Position numbers and translations under genes: made by a program. A stretch of 64,000 nt of DNA, from contig JAKEKT010000041.1 of the NCBI GenBank assembly GCA_021495925.1, positions 186,001 to 250,000 of the forward strand, written 5' to 3'. The notes beneath the pieces were generated by a model. That model worked only from the letters and a program-made list of their open reading frames with translations. It ran no database searches and was not told the DNA's origin. Position 1 is the first letter of the stretch. Each line of letters opens with the position of its first letter. The DNA is from Diplodia intermedia (Eukaryota; Ascomycota; Dothideomycetes; Botryosphaeriales; Botryosphaeriaceae). Below are positions 1 through 10,164 of the stretch, piece after piece.

Positions 1-1721
1 AGCTCTCCACCGCGAAACACTTGATCGAGACGGTCGCGAGGGACTACGTGCGTCTGCTGAAGTATGGCCAGTCGCTCTTCCAGTGCAAGCAGCTCAAGCG
101 TGCTGCCCTGGGTCGCATGGCCACCATCTGCAAGCGCCTGAAGGACCCGCTTCTCTACCTCGAGCAGGTGCGCCAGCATCTTGGTCGTTTGCCGTCGATT
201 GACCCCAACACCCGGACCCTCGTCATCTGCGGCTATCCCAATGTCGGAAAGTCGAGTTTCTTGAGGAATATTTCTCGCGCCGATGTCGACGTGCAACCCT
301 ATGCCTTCACTACGAAGAGCTTGTTTGTTGGTCACTGTAAGTTGCTTGACTCTCCACGGTGAACGGAGCTGACCAAAGTAGTCGACCACAAGATGCTGCG
401 ATTCCAAGCCATTGATACCCCCGGTATCCTCGACCATCCCCTCGAGGAGATGAACACCATCGAAATGCAGAGTATCACCGCCATCGCCCATCTTCGGTCT
501 GCCATTATGTATTTCATGGATCTCAGCGAGCAGTGCGGCTACAGTGTTACGGCCCAGATCCAGCTTTTCCACAGCATCAAGCCCTTGTTCAACGGCAAGC
601 TGGTTTTCATCGTCATCAACAAAACCGATCTTATGAAGCCTGAGGACCTGGACGCGGAGACGCAGGAGAGTCTTCAAGGCATGCTCAAGTCAGGCGAGGT
701 GGAGTTGCTGCAGCTTTCTTGCAACACAACGGAGAACGTGATGGCCGTCCGTGGCGCCGTCTGCGACAGGCTTCTGGCGCAGCGTAACGCCGAGAAGTTG
801 AAGGCCGGCACTAACGCTTCCGGCGACGTCACTGGCCGTCTGGGAGAAGTCTTGAAGAGAATCCACGTTGCCGTGCCGATGGACGGCATGACGCGCGAGA
901 CATTCATCCCGGAAGCTGTCAAGAACAAGATGAAGTATGATCCGACCGACCCCATGCGCAAGAAGCTGCAGCGCGAGATCGAGGAGGAGAATGGCGGCGC
1001 CGGCGTATACAACATCAACCTCAAGGAGAACTACCTGTTGGAGAACGACGAGTGGAAGAATGACAAGGTTCCCGAGATTTTCAACGGAAGGAACGTCTAC
1101 GATTTCATTGACCCTGAGATTGAGGCTAAACTCGCCGCGCTCGAGGCCGAGGAGGAGCAGATGGAGGCCGACGGCCGCTACCAGAGCGACTCGGATGTCG
1201 AGGATGCTGAGGAGGCCGATATACGCAGCAAAGCCGACATGATCCGTGAGAAGCAGGCGATCCTCAAGAACGAGTCCCGCATGAAGAAGAGCCTGAAGAA
1301 CCGCGCTCAGATTCCTCGCTCCGCAAAGGCCAAAAAGCTGTCGCAGATGGAGGCCCACCTGGAAAGTCTTGGTCACGACACAAGCTCTCTTGCTGCACGC
1401 GCACGCTCGCAGTCTCGCGGCAGGAGCCACGTTCGTGGCCGCTCCGAGGGCGCCGATGGCGACGCCATGGACGTCGACAGGCCGCAGCCTAGCGCCATCG
1501 AGCGCGCCAAGAGCCGCGCGCGCAGCCAGAGCACTAACCGTCGTGATGACGGCGTCACGAACGAGGCGTCGCGCACGAAGGCGGAGCGGATGGCCAAGCT
1601 TGGGCAGAAGAAGATGAATCGCATGGCCAGGCAGGGTGAGGCCGATAGGCACACGACCGCGTCGCTCAACAAGCACCTGCTTGCCGGCAAGAGAGGCATG
1701 GGCAGCACGAGGAGTCGTTAA
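1..1721 (+). CDS. NOG1: Nucleolar GTP-binding protein 1, 5' truncated by window edge
   Basis: GTPase needed for 60S ribosomal subunit assembly in the nucleolus. Exons as read: before window to 336 and 382-1721, with a 45-nt intron (337-381); the join gives KSLFVGHFDHKM as in the family. Visible motifs are the P-loop GYPNVGKSS (about 232-258), switch DTPGILDHPLE and NKTDL specificity motif, followed by the NOG1 C-terminal region ending in a basic, SR/RGR-rich tail (ARARSQSRGRSHVRGRS) typical of a nucleolar protein. About 557 residues are visible. The open frame continues to the window edge, so roughly the first hundred residues lie outside. Family assignment is secure; only the 5' end is unknown. 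Confidence 0.96.
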
Positions 1722-3159
1722 AAGGGGGGAATGCGAATGGGAAAGAAAAGTTCTTGGGTTCTGCGGCGTTGGGTGGGTGGGAATGCTGGCCCCTTATTTC
1801 CCCCAGTTCTTCTTCAACATCTCACGTACGTTCTACTGTTCACTGGGTGCATGGCGCAAACGCTTTTTACGAAGGTTCCTTATGTGATTCCCTATTCACT
1901 GCTCTTTGCATCGTAGAATATCTTGCCAAAAGAGTGGAATAGATAACATGATTAATACTCTGTCACCTCGTAGCCCCTCGAATGATTTGCAACCGTCTTG
2001 CTTTGTCGAATGCTAAGGCCGATTCTCCGAGCCTTGCAGCAGACAGGGCGGCCAGTTTGGGGCGTGGATGCACAACACATCTTCGAACACGAGCATCATG
2101 ATATGAGCTTCAACTACCTCATTATGGTGTAATAGGAGTGTACTAAGCAAGCTAACGTTACATGTCCAGACATTGAGACCACTTTTACCCCGAATGTGCA
2201 CTAAACATAGCAAGGGGAGACCTGCCTACGCCACGAGGTAGATGACGTTCGCGTCTACGCGTCTTCATAAACTTGAACGCGTGGGAAAGAAATGAACTCC
2301 AGTGGTTCATTTCTGCCGTCGCCGCTGCCGCCTGCCGACACTCCTGCTAGGCCACGTAGGCTTGAACACCCACCACTGAAATGGGAAAAGGATTGGAAGC
2401 AATGGACAAGAAACCGTGAAGAGAGCGATTGTGCGCTATCGGCTTTTGAACAAAGAAGTCAAAGTGCGGTGCACTCTCGATCAAGGGGAGCAGGGAAAGC
2501 GTTGAGGCTGCTGGAATGTCACATGTGAACGGTGGTGAAATCAGTCGCGAGAAGCATGAATACTGAAAGCCAACAGAAGTAACGATTCATTATTAAACGG
2601 CAGTAAATTGGATGATAGCTTGTACTCCCCTTTCGCCTGGTGTGGCATTTGCAATAATAGCTTCCCGCTACACACCCACCTACTGGAAAACAAACGGCGA
2701 TGGAAGAAGGAGAACAAGGAGAACAGCCTAGCTACTAAAAAACAGACCCCATACGAGGAGGTTAAAGAAAGTGGAAAGAGACGAAGACGCCATTCAATGA
2801 AGGGGTTTAATCAGCTTGAAACCCTGGACCCCCCAAAAAGTAATAAAAAGAAGCAAAAATCGAAGTCTGACACAGTAGTATATGTGTAAAGCGTTTCCCG
2901 TACACTCCGGTTTGAAGTATTTCCCCGCCAGTCTATCCAAGCGCGAAACTCAACAGAAGAAAGACAAAAAGGAGATGCTCTTCCCTTGGCCGTGACACCC
3001 CAATACGCTCAGGATTATAACTTTCTTCCTGCTCCCTCGTTACTCATTCTCCACTTGATGCACTCCCATCATGCCGTCTTCTTCCCATTCGTTCACCGTA
3101 CGACATACGAACTCATTGAAGAGAACCTTTTGGTTATTTGGTAAGGGACTTGGATCAGC
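1722..3159. other. Intergenic, no gene seen
   Basis: Space between the NOG1 stop and the convergent LysM gene. Short open frames here (such as 2292-2528 and 2608-2889) have biased, low-complexity composition; 2694-2880 is a purine-rich stretch on the + strand. No protein family, tRNA or repeat is recognisable. Confidence 0.6.
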
Positions 3160-5112
3160 TCAATCGCCCTTCGCACCCTTGCTCGGCGTGCCACTGCGTG
3201 CCTCCCGCCTTCTGACGTTGTCCGTCGGACCATGTCTTCCACTTCCAGTGCCGCTGCGTCCACGGTTGGTTTCTTCCTCATCGTCCTCGCCCACCTCGAA
3301 AGCGTCCGTCAACTCAATCAAGTCGTTGATGTCGCCACTCATGCCCGCAGCGCCCAACCCAGCACCTGCTGCACGCTGCCTGTCGGCTGTCGTCACTCCG
3401 GTCTTGCTAGGCGTTAGCTGCGCCGGGGGCACGAGCGTCGACGCTTGAGTTGCAACCTTGCGCATCCAGCCTTCAATGGCGCCGCCGACCTGGGCCAGAT
3501 CAAACCCGCTGGAGCTACCGCCGACACCGCCAACTCCGACAGGCGTCGCAGTACCCGACGGGCCCATCGAGTTCCCGTTCGCTTTGGCCTCCGCCATCGC
3601 TGCTGGGTTCCACGTTCCGAAGTAATCCTTGCCCGGCGGAGGAGCAAGGTTTGGTAGGTGTTGGGCAAATATCTTGTTCAAGCCATCTTGTGCAGGACCC
3701 GGTTTGCGGACGTTCCTGTTGAAAGTGCCAACACCTCCGGGACCGTCAAGCTTGAAACTTTGCGTGACACTAGGGGCACGCGGGCGGTGACGGTTGGGTA
3801 CGGTGCTACTGCTACTTTGGCGGGGCGATTTGGCGGTGCCATGCGAAGTCATTGATGATGCCGAGGTTATGGTGTCTGAGCGGTTCAGCTCGAGAGACGC
3901 GGACGGCGTTCGGACGGCCGAGTCGTTGTCGGAGAAGGTCAGGCTTTTCCGGCGAGCGGGCGGGAAAAAGCCAAGATCCCTGCGTGGCAGGCGGGCGATC
4001 TCGATTGGGTCTTTGCTATGTGGTAGCATGACCCAACCCTCGTGTTTCCATGGCGGCTCGTTATCGGCGTTTGTGGATGCTTCCGATGCGGTCACGGATT
4101 TCGAGAGGTTCGAGGTCGAGACAGATGCAGGCCCGTTCCAGCCGTTCGTAGGGAGGCTGGTGCTGTGGATAGGAGGATACTCGGCGCCCGGGGTGGGCAA
4201 TAGTAAGTCATCTTCTACGTTAGGCTGTTTCGGTTTATGCTCTTCTGGCGGTGGCACAGGGCGGCCTTTCACGCCACAGGCATCCGCGGGAATAATCAGA
4301 TGACGGCGAGTCTGCACACTGTCTTGGGCCCACATTCTGTTCGCCTTGCGCAGAGGAGCAGCCTGGCAGTTATACTTGATGGTGATGCCGGCAAGCGTAT
4401 CTTCAGGTCTCACTCGGTGGATGTACACCAGCGCCTCGCGGTCAACGTGCTCTGTCGGCGGCGCCGACGACGAGATGCGCTCGTCAGAATTCCTCCGCTT
4501 GAACTTTCCTGTAGCATCCACGTTCAAATGACCGTCCGCCATAAGTAGGTCTTTCCTCTTCATAGCCCTGACCATGGCTTCCCGCTCCTCCTTCGTGCCC
4601 GTCCCAATCTGTGTGTCTCGAGTCGCGGGGCCCCATTGCGCGGGAGGAGCGCTGGTCGTCGTCTTGCGGCCATGGGTGGCTTCGAAGGGCCTGCGCTTCC
4701 TGGGCACGTCTCCGTTGGGGTCGCTGCCAAGGACATTGGAAGCGAGCCCCTGCAACGTAGTCCATGAGCTGCCCCAGAGCCCGGAGAGCTGAGCCAACGG
4801 ATCCTGGGCATTGCCGCTCTGGCTACGGCTGAGGGTGCTCTTGCTGACGGTTGACTCTCTCGACCGGTTCACGGCCTGCGATGAGCCGGAGCGCGAGGGG
4901 CCGGCGCCGGGGACGGGAGACGCGGTCCTCGAGGCAAAGGGAGAGGCGGCGGGCGAGGCCGCGCGGCTGGCGTCTACGCTGGCAGCGGCATTGGAGTCGC
5001 GGTCGAGGTCGTCGTCGCCGCCGGAGACCAGGCGCTTGTTGCGCGGGCGGAGCGAGGCTTCGGGGGTGAGATGGGTGCGAGAGGAATGCTGAGAGGCATT
5101 GGTGGGGTTCAT
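3160..5112 (-). CDS. LysM-domain protein without signal peptide
   Basis: Single-exon 650-residue protein starting MNPTNASQ at 5112. It has one LysM module at about residues 229-275 (start YIHRVRPEDTL, then GITIKYNC and HLIIPADAC). The N-terminal 220 residues are Ser/Ala/Arg-rich and probably disordered; the C-terminal 370 are Ser/Thr/Pro-rich with an acidic patch (VGEDDEEE) near the end. There is no hydrophobic leader or membrane segment. Secreted LysM effectors bind chitin, but this one looks cytosolic or nuclear, matching a known class of large intracellular fungal LysM proteins of unknown role. The gene is head-on to NOG1 and transcribed away from the small secreted gene's 3' end. No function is inferred beyond the fold. 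Confidence 0.88.
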   Translation of the reverse strand: MNPTNASQHSSRTHLTPEASLRPRNKRLVSGGDDDLDRDSNAAASVDASRAASPAASPFASRTASPVPGAGPSRSGSSQAVNRSRESTVSKSTLSRSQSGNAQDPLAQLSGLWGSSWTTLQGLASNVLGSDPNGDVPRKRRPFEATHGRKTTTSAPPAQWGPATRDTQIGTGTKEEREAMVRAMKRKDLLMADGHLNVDATGKFKRRNSDERISSSAPPTEHVDREALVYIHRVRPEDTLAGITIKYNCQAAPLRKANRMWAQDSVQTRRHLIIPADACGVKGRPVPPPEEHKPKQPNVEDDLLLPTPGAEYPPIHSTSLPTNGWNGPASVSTSNLSKSVTASEASTNADNEPPWKHEGWVMLPHSKDPIEIARLPRRDLGFFPPARRKSLTFSDNDSAVRTPSASLELNRSDTITSASSMTSHGTAKSPRQSSSSTVPNRHRPRAPSVTQSFKLDGPGGVGTFNRNVRKPGPAQDGLNKIFAQHLPNLAPPPGKDYFGTWNPAAMAEAKANGNSMGPSGTATPVGVGGVGGSSSGFDLAQVGGAIEGWMRKVATQASTLVPPAQLTPSKTGVTTADRQRAAGAGLGAAGMSGDINDLIELTDAFEVGEDDEEETNRGRSGTGSGRHGPTDNVRRREARSGTPSKGAKGD

Positions 5113-6007
5113 GGCAGGAATGACCGAGCAGGCGGCGGAGGAGGAGAGACTGCAGGAAACGCGAGCTGCATAGGAAAGCTATGCGAGTGGTGCGGCACTG
5201 GCCATAGGCGGAGGGGTGGTGTCGGCGAACGCTTGCGGCGGGCGAAAGTGTCAGGGCGCCAGGCGATGGCAGCCGGATGTTACTCCTTGGCTGACGAGGC
5301 GCGTCCGGGCCTGCGAGTTGCGGCGGCCAGGCGGGGACTGATTGGTGCACGCGCATCAGTGCAGAGCGATTACGCTGCCGGCCCCCGGCTCACGCCCCCC
5401 GAGCAGGACCGACTGATGAGGCCAGCTTTCGCTGCTGCAAAGCTGCGCGCAAGATTGCCAGAGACGATCAAATCTATGTGTGACACCCGCAGGTTCCGCT
5501 CGCCGCCCCCGTCTGCACGCCCGCCCGCCGCACTTGTGTTTCTCTCGTGGCCGCTGCCCGCCCGCCGCGCGGATGACGCAATGGCCCTCGCACCAGCGCT
5601 GCGTCGAACCCATTGTGATTTCCTGAACCAGGCACAACACTTGCATAAACCGCTGCCGTCGTATTCTCTGATTGGATCGCCCAGCTCCCCACACCTTCTC
5701 CGTACCAAGACTTTTGTCCCCACTCTTTGCGTCCCACAAAGCGCCAGCGCCCTCCCGTTCCTAGTCGTACTGCCACGCGAACGGCCCGCGACCGTACAGC
5801 CTGCCCGTCGCGATGTTGATGCCGATGCAAGCAGCATCGAGCACGACGTCCTCCAGCTAGCTGAGAACCTGGAACACGCCAGGCCCCAATACCAGACAAG
5901 CGTACCAACCACGTAGACGAAGCCCCCCGTCCTGGAACGCCTGAATCACCCAGCGATGGAATTTGCAGGGATGTATGCACTGTGCGCCTGCGTCTAGGCG
6001 ACTGCAC
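5113..6007. other. Intergenic, probable LysM-gene promoter
   Basis: GC-rich DNA upstream of the LysM gene start. The 281-codon + frame at 5071-5916 and overlapping minus frames have no recognisable domain and all overlap one another, so I regard them as chance openings in GC-rich DNA. Confidence 0.55.
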
Positions 6008-6535
6008 CTAGCGGGTTGATGTAGAACCGTTGACTGCCCGGAACGCTGACTTGTTGATAGTATGCGAATCAGTATCTATCGCCATTCCTTGATTACCCAC
6101 AAGCACAACAATCTTCTCCACAGCATTGCACAGCTCCAGAAAGTCGGAGGGGCACTGCATACAGACGGGACGACCAGTGAAGAAGCCCCCATCACGACCA
6201 TTGATGACTTCGTAGTCGAAAGATTCGTATCGATCCCACGCGCGGATCTCGTACGCGCCTTCCAGCAAAGGTAGGGGATAGACAGTGCCGCTATCGCATG
6301 TGTGGTCCACAAGATAACGGCAGCCGTCACCACAGACCTGGTTTGGCGATCCGTCAACAACTGGGCAGAGGATAGTGTGTCAGCATATCGGCACGAATGT
6401 TTGGGGGACAACTAAACTCAGAGCTCGGATTACACGGAATGGATCATACGTGGCGTTACCGCATTCGTTCACTTCCTGCGCGAACACAAGACCAGCAATT
6501 GGAAGAAAGTACAAAGGAAGGAAATGCTTACCCAT
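6008..6535 (-). CDS. Small secreted Cys-rich protein, CBM52/Carb_bind-like, possibly damaged
   Basis: Proposed exons 6535-6436 and 6360-6008, intron 6361-6435 (donor GTGTAA, branch TGCTGAC, acceptor CCCAG), giving 150 residues. The start MGKHFLPLYFLPIAGLVFAQ is a clear signal peptide. The mature part has NECGNATYDP, QVCGDGC, HTCDSG and PVCMQC, resembling the fungal Carb_bind (CBM52) pattern CG..Y.P..YTC..LCP...CG.AC, and a tail about 90 residues long. If right, it is a secreted wall- or glucan-binding protein. Oddity: the family's LCPVVDG block is encoded at 6354-6374, but most of it lies inside the proposed intron, right after an in-frame TGA, so the intron model loses it. The gene may be a pseudogene or my splice choice may be wrong. 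Confidence 0.5.
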
Positions 6536-8189
6536 GGTGAGCGGGGTGCGGAAGATGGGTGCCTCTCGGAGCCTTTCCAAGCAATGCCAGATCTTGAGTG
6601 CTTTTGACAGGAACAGTCCATTTATGTGCTCTCAGTACGCTTCACTTGACATCAGGTGGTGCCTTATTTACCATCATGGTCAATACCATCAGTTTGCTGA
6701 TATTAGTGGCTTTGCACGAAGAATATTTCCTGCCGCCGTGGTCTATCGGTGCGCAACTCCCTCAAAAGAGCTAGAGCTAAGAAGAATGTTAGAACTACGC
6801 TCGAATTCAGGTACTCACATGATGCCGCCACCCGGCACTATGCCCTCGAGACTCTTGCAAGAAACCACATACTCTGCGTAACTGTGTTAAGATTGCCTTG
6901 GATTCTATGGTGATCTGACCTTGCGCAGTGGAGACAATGTCCGGGGGCTCTCAGTAATATGCATCCCCGATCTTCCACTCGCTTACAGTCTTCCCCATGT
7001 TAATCGGCTAACATCGTTGTCCCTCTTTGCCCGATGCACAAGAAAAAACCAGATGCCTCCATAGACCATGAGGACTCGATCTTGCCAGGCATCAACGGGG
7101 TACAAGTAGCTGGAACTTGACCAACTGAATGCCGCGCGCGAGACACGCTGGTGATAAGGCAGACCTGGACTACGTGTGGAGTTCTTCGCAGGCTGCCGCG
7201 CTATTCTGGAATCGGCGAAGCTATCATCTAAGAAAAGGGGTCCGGAATGCTTCCCCGGGCATGCAAAGATTCCAAGGCGTTTGTGCATCTATGGCTTCTG
7301 TGCCCCTACTCGTGACGCTGCGGTATCGATCCAAATGATCTCAGTAAAACAGAAAATGGTCGTCTAGCTTTCATGCCTTCCACTGGCGCATGACTATGTG
7401 AAGGTCAGCAGCAGGAAACAGGCTACCACCCCAAACTCTTGCAGCTCTTGGTGTGAGAGTGGCGTTGCAGATGTGCTGTCTCAGAAAGCTCCACAGTGAC
7501 GGGCTGTGATGTTCTGTATGCACGGCTGTGTCTGGAAACATGACCAGGCTCAGAAAAGACTCCGACAGCAATGTTGTGCTGCTTTCTGAGGCGCATGGGT
7601 TGCTGATGAAGAAATGCTGCAGCTTTGACATTGCAGCCCGGCTCGTGGCTCTACAGAGCATTGTCCCGCGGGGTGTGAGCATCAGTGCGTGGAAGACCAT
7701 GGGCGGCGACAGAGCCACGGAGCCTCGTAGCAGATCTGAATCCCCGCAAGGCTGAGCTATTTTGCACATTGGGTCCGCCTTGGGAGGTGCAAGGGCACGG
7801 CTGAAGCCGTATATCCGAGGCTCCTGAAAGACTATGGCACCAAACAATGGCGAATGCCAGGTCGGTCTGCGAAAGGCCGAGATGCTTCGCTGGCAAAGGG
7901 AAAGAGTGGCTGAAATTCTTCACTGGGCGAAGCGGACGCTGGCCCCGGCGGGCGCTAGCTCGAAACTGGAAAATTGGCGATCCATATTTAGCAAGCGCCG
8001 CCTCCCCATGAGATCACTCGGCTGTCTCACTCCCTCCGCCGCGACTCCGCCACTGGATCCTTCTCAGTTGGCTGTTGCCTGCTGCCCATTTTCCTTTTAT
8101 ATCGCACTCCCTACTTTCTACCAGCCTCTCACCACCTCTTCCCTTCCACGTACGACCCATTTCCCGTACGCGCATCTGAAACTGCGATC
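6536..8189. other. Intergenic, no gene seen
   Basis: 1.65 kb between the starts of the small secreted gene and the membrane-protein gene, so it contains both promoters. A T-rich TTTTATAT element at about 8094-8101 lies about 90 bp before the 8190 start codon. Open frames such as 7371-7847 (-) show no recognisable family. Confidence 0.5.
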
Positions 8190-9427
8190 ATGGAATTCCC
8201 CGAACGTCTCCTAGACCCGCTTTTCAAGCGCGGCATGGGCATCGCCTCCAACCTCCTCGACAAACACTACGCTAAGGCTGTCGAGAAGCGCGAGGCATCC
8301 GGCGGCAGCGACGATGATGTCGAGACCGGTGTTCTCTTGACTGTCGGCCTCACCGTCTTGGTGCTCGTCGTCTTCTCCGGGTTGGTAAGGCTGTCCACCT
8401 ATCCTTCCAAATGCCGCTCTGCTTACTCGATTAGGTTCAATATACTCTTCGCCATGTCGTCACCACCCTCGCCCTGGTCGAGACTCCCGCTACCGCTATC
8501 CAGCTCTCTGCCGCCCAGCCTGATGAGGAAAGCAACGTGAAGCTTAGCGATAAGGAGGCTGAGGCTGAGGCCTTCCTCGGAGGCTCCCTGCCCAAGTTCA
8601 CCATCGCCAACACCAAGCCCGTCACCTCGAAGATCCGTACCACCATCAAGCACATTACTTCGCAGGCTGGATGGACTGCGCGCTGGCGTGGCATGGGCTA
8701 CGGCATCATCTACTCCCTCTCGTTCTCCACGTTGGCCCAGTTCTTGGCGACCGTCACCCCGAACCTTCCTGGCCTGAACATCGTCGGTGTTCTTCTTGCC
8801 ACGGTTATCGCCGCTCCGGTGCACATGGTTTGGACGCACGCTACTATCGCGCTCCCTGGAACCTCGTGGAGGGCGCGTTGGACCCCTGCCAAGGGCTTGG
8901 CTTGCTACAAGAACCTCGCCATTCCAGCCCTCGTCTACGAGGGTGTTCAAATCTTGGTCACCTACATGACCGTCTGCATGGCCACGCTCCTGAGCCTGGA
9001 TGTGTCGGGTAGCGCTGACGCCACCCCCCAGCAAAAGGCTTGGAGTGTTGTTCGCCTCATTGGTGGCGTGCTGCTTCTTGCTGCCGCGGGCATTTTCGTC
9101 ATTCTTCCCGCTCGCACCCAGCTCGTTCGTGTCGAGGCTTCGATGCTTTCCGATGACGAGGAAACCATTGTCCCGTTCGACCGTACCTTTGGCGGCAAGG
9201 TCGTCCCCAAGGTGTTCGGCGGATCTGGTGCCATCGGTTTCATGGACGCATGGCGCTCGTTCAACCGCGAGGCCCGCATCCGCGTCGTCAAGCTCTACCT
9301 GAAGATCTTCGCTATCAGTGTGGCGCTCTTTCTTCTTGCCGTGCACGTCATCGGCTTGGAGGTCTTCCTTCTCAGCAAGCACTCTGTCGGCGATGTTGTC
9401 AACGCTGCTCAGCAGCAGGCCCTTTAA
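8190..9427 (+). CDS. Conserved polytopic membrane protein, unknown function
   Basis: Exons 8190-8384 and 8435-9427 (50-nt intron 8385-8434, donor GTAAGG); the join reads VFSGLVQYTLRHVV in frame and gives 395 residues. About six hydrophobic segments are visible: near residues 46-65, then around GIIYSLSFSTLAQFL, IVGVLLATVIAAPVHMVW, ALVYEGVQILVTYMTV, LIGGVLLLAAAGIFVILP and IFAISVALFLLAVHVIGL. There is no signal peptide; the N-terminus is charged and probably cytosolic. Spacing of helices and lack of transporter motifs argue against a carrier. I do not recognise a named family. The gene structure is well supported by frame continuity over 330 codons; location in an internal membrane is inference. 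Confidence 0.85.
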
Positions 9428-10164
9428 GCCTTCGTGATTCATGGTGAAATATTGTAAGGCCCCAAGCAGAGGCAAAGGACCGGCCTTTGTAGACAATCCA
9501 TATTCGAACAGGATGGCGAGCAAGTCTACAACTTTCTTCTTTCTTACTAGACTCCATTTTCCTTTCACCTCCCAGGGTGGCAGCAAGTGCTGTAACCCAG
9601 TGCCTTCCACGATTCACGTACAAGATACCAAATTGAAACTTTGATTACACGAATGAGTGGCTGTGACTGTCGTGTGAGCCTGTATTCTTTTAAGTGGCAC
9701 AACAAGGGCCCGCAGGCCGAAGTGTGGCGTATGGCTAGACAATCACATGCCGGGAATTACGCTACGAAAATGAGGGGTGGCCGAGAGAACAGGTCGGGAC
9801 GGGCGCGGCATGCGGCCGGGTGGGTAGATCAGGCGGCGGAGGGTGCGCTCGCGTGCAGTATCATCTGCAGCGAGGAGTTGAGACACAGGAAGTGACGGGG
9901 TTGGAAAGGCTGGGTTGTGACAGGGCGGCTGGGTACGGAAGGCCGAGGAGTGCAGCTCGCGTTTTGCTAGCGCTAGTGTTTCGTCATCGGGGCGCTGGCG
10001 CCCCAAAACTCCAGGCTGTCGCGCGACCAGTAAACCTGTTAGACGGAACAAACGCGCCTGCCACAGCATCAGCTTGCCGGCCACACAAAAAGCGTAGCCT
10101 TCCCGATCCCAGCCAATCCAGAAGCTACCACCTTCTCCCCCCAACATCCTCTCTCTTCCAAAGC
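9428..10164 (+). promoter_or_regulatory. Intergenic, upstream of reticulon
   Basis: No gene seen. It contains the 3' flank of the membrane-protein gene and the promoter of the reticulon gene. A CCAAT box (AGCCAATCC, about 10112-10120) lies 45-50 bp before the reticulon start codon, followed by a pyrimidine-rich tract, an arrangement common in filamentous fungi. Confidence 0.4.

Noticed and set aside
2608..2889. Lys/Arg-rich 93-codon + frame
   Set aside because: Arises from a purine-rich tract; composition is low-complexity and no conserved motif is seen.
5071..5916. 281-codon + frame upstream of the LysM gene
   Set aside because: Arg/Ala/Gly-rich composition as expected for non-coding GC-rich DNA, overlaps the LysM start and several other frames, no domain.
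7371..7847. 158-codon minus-strand frame
   Set aside because: No homology that I can recognise, irregular codon choice, and no supporting splice or promoter features.
8423..9610. 395-codon minus-strand frame across the membrane-protein gene
   Set aside because: Shadow frame; the + strand has coherent membrane helices and proper splice sites.
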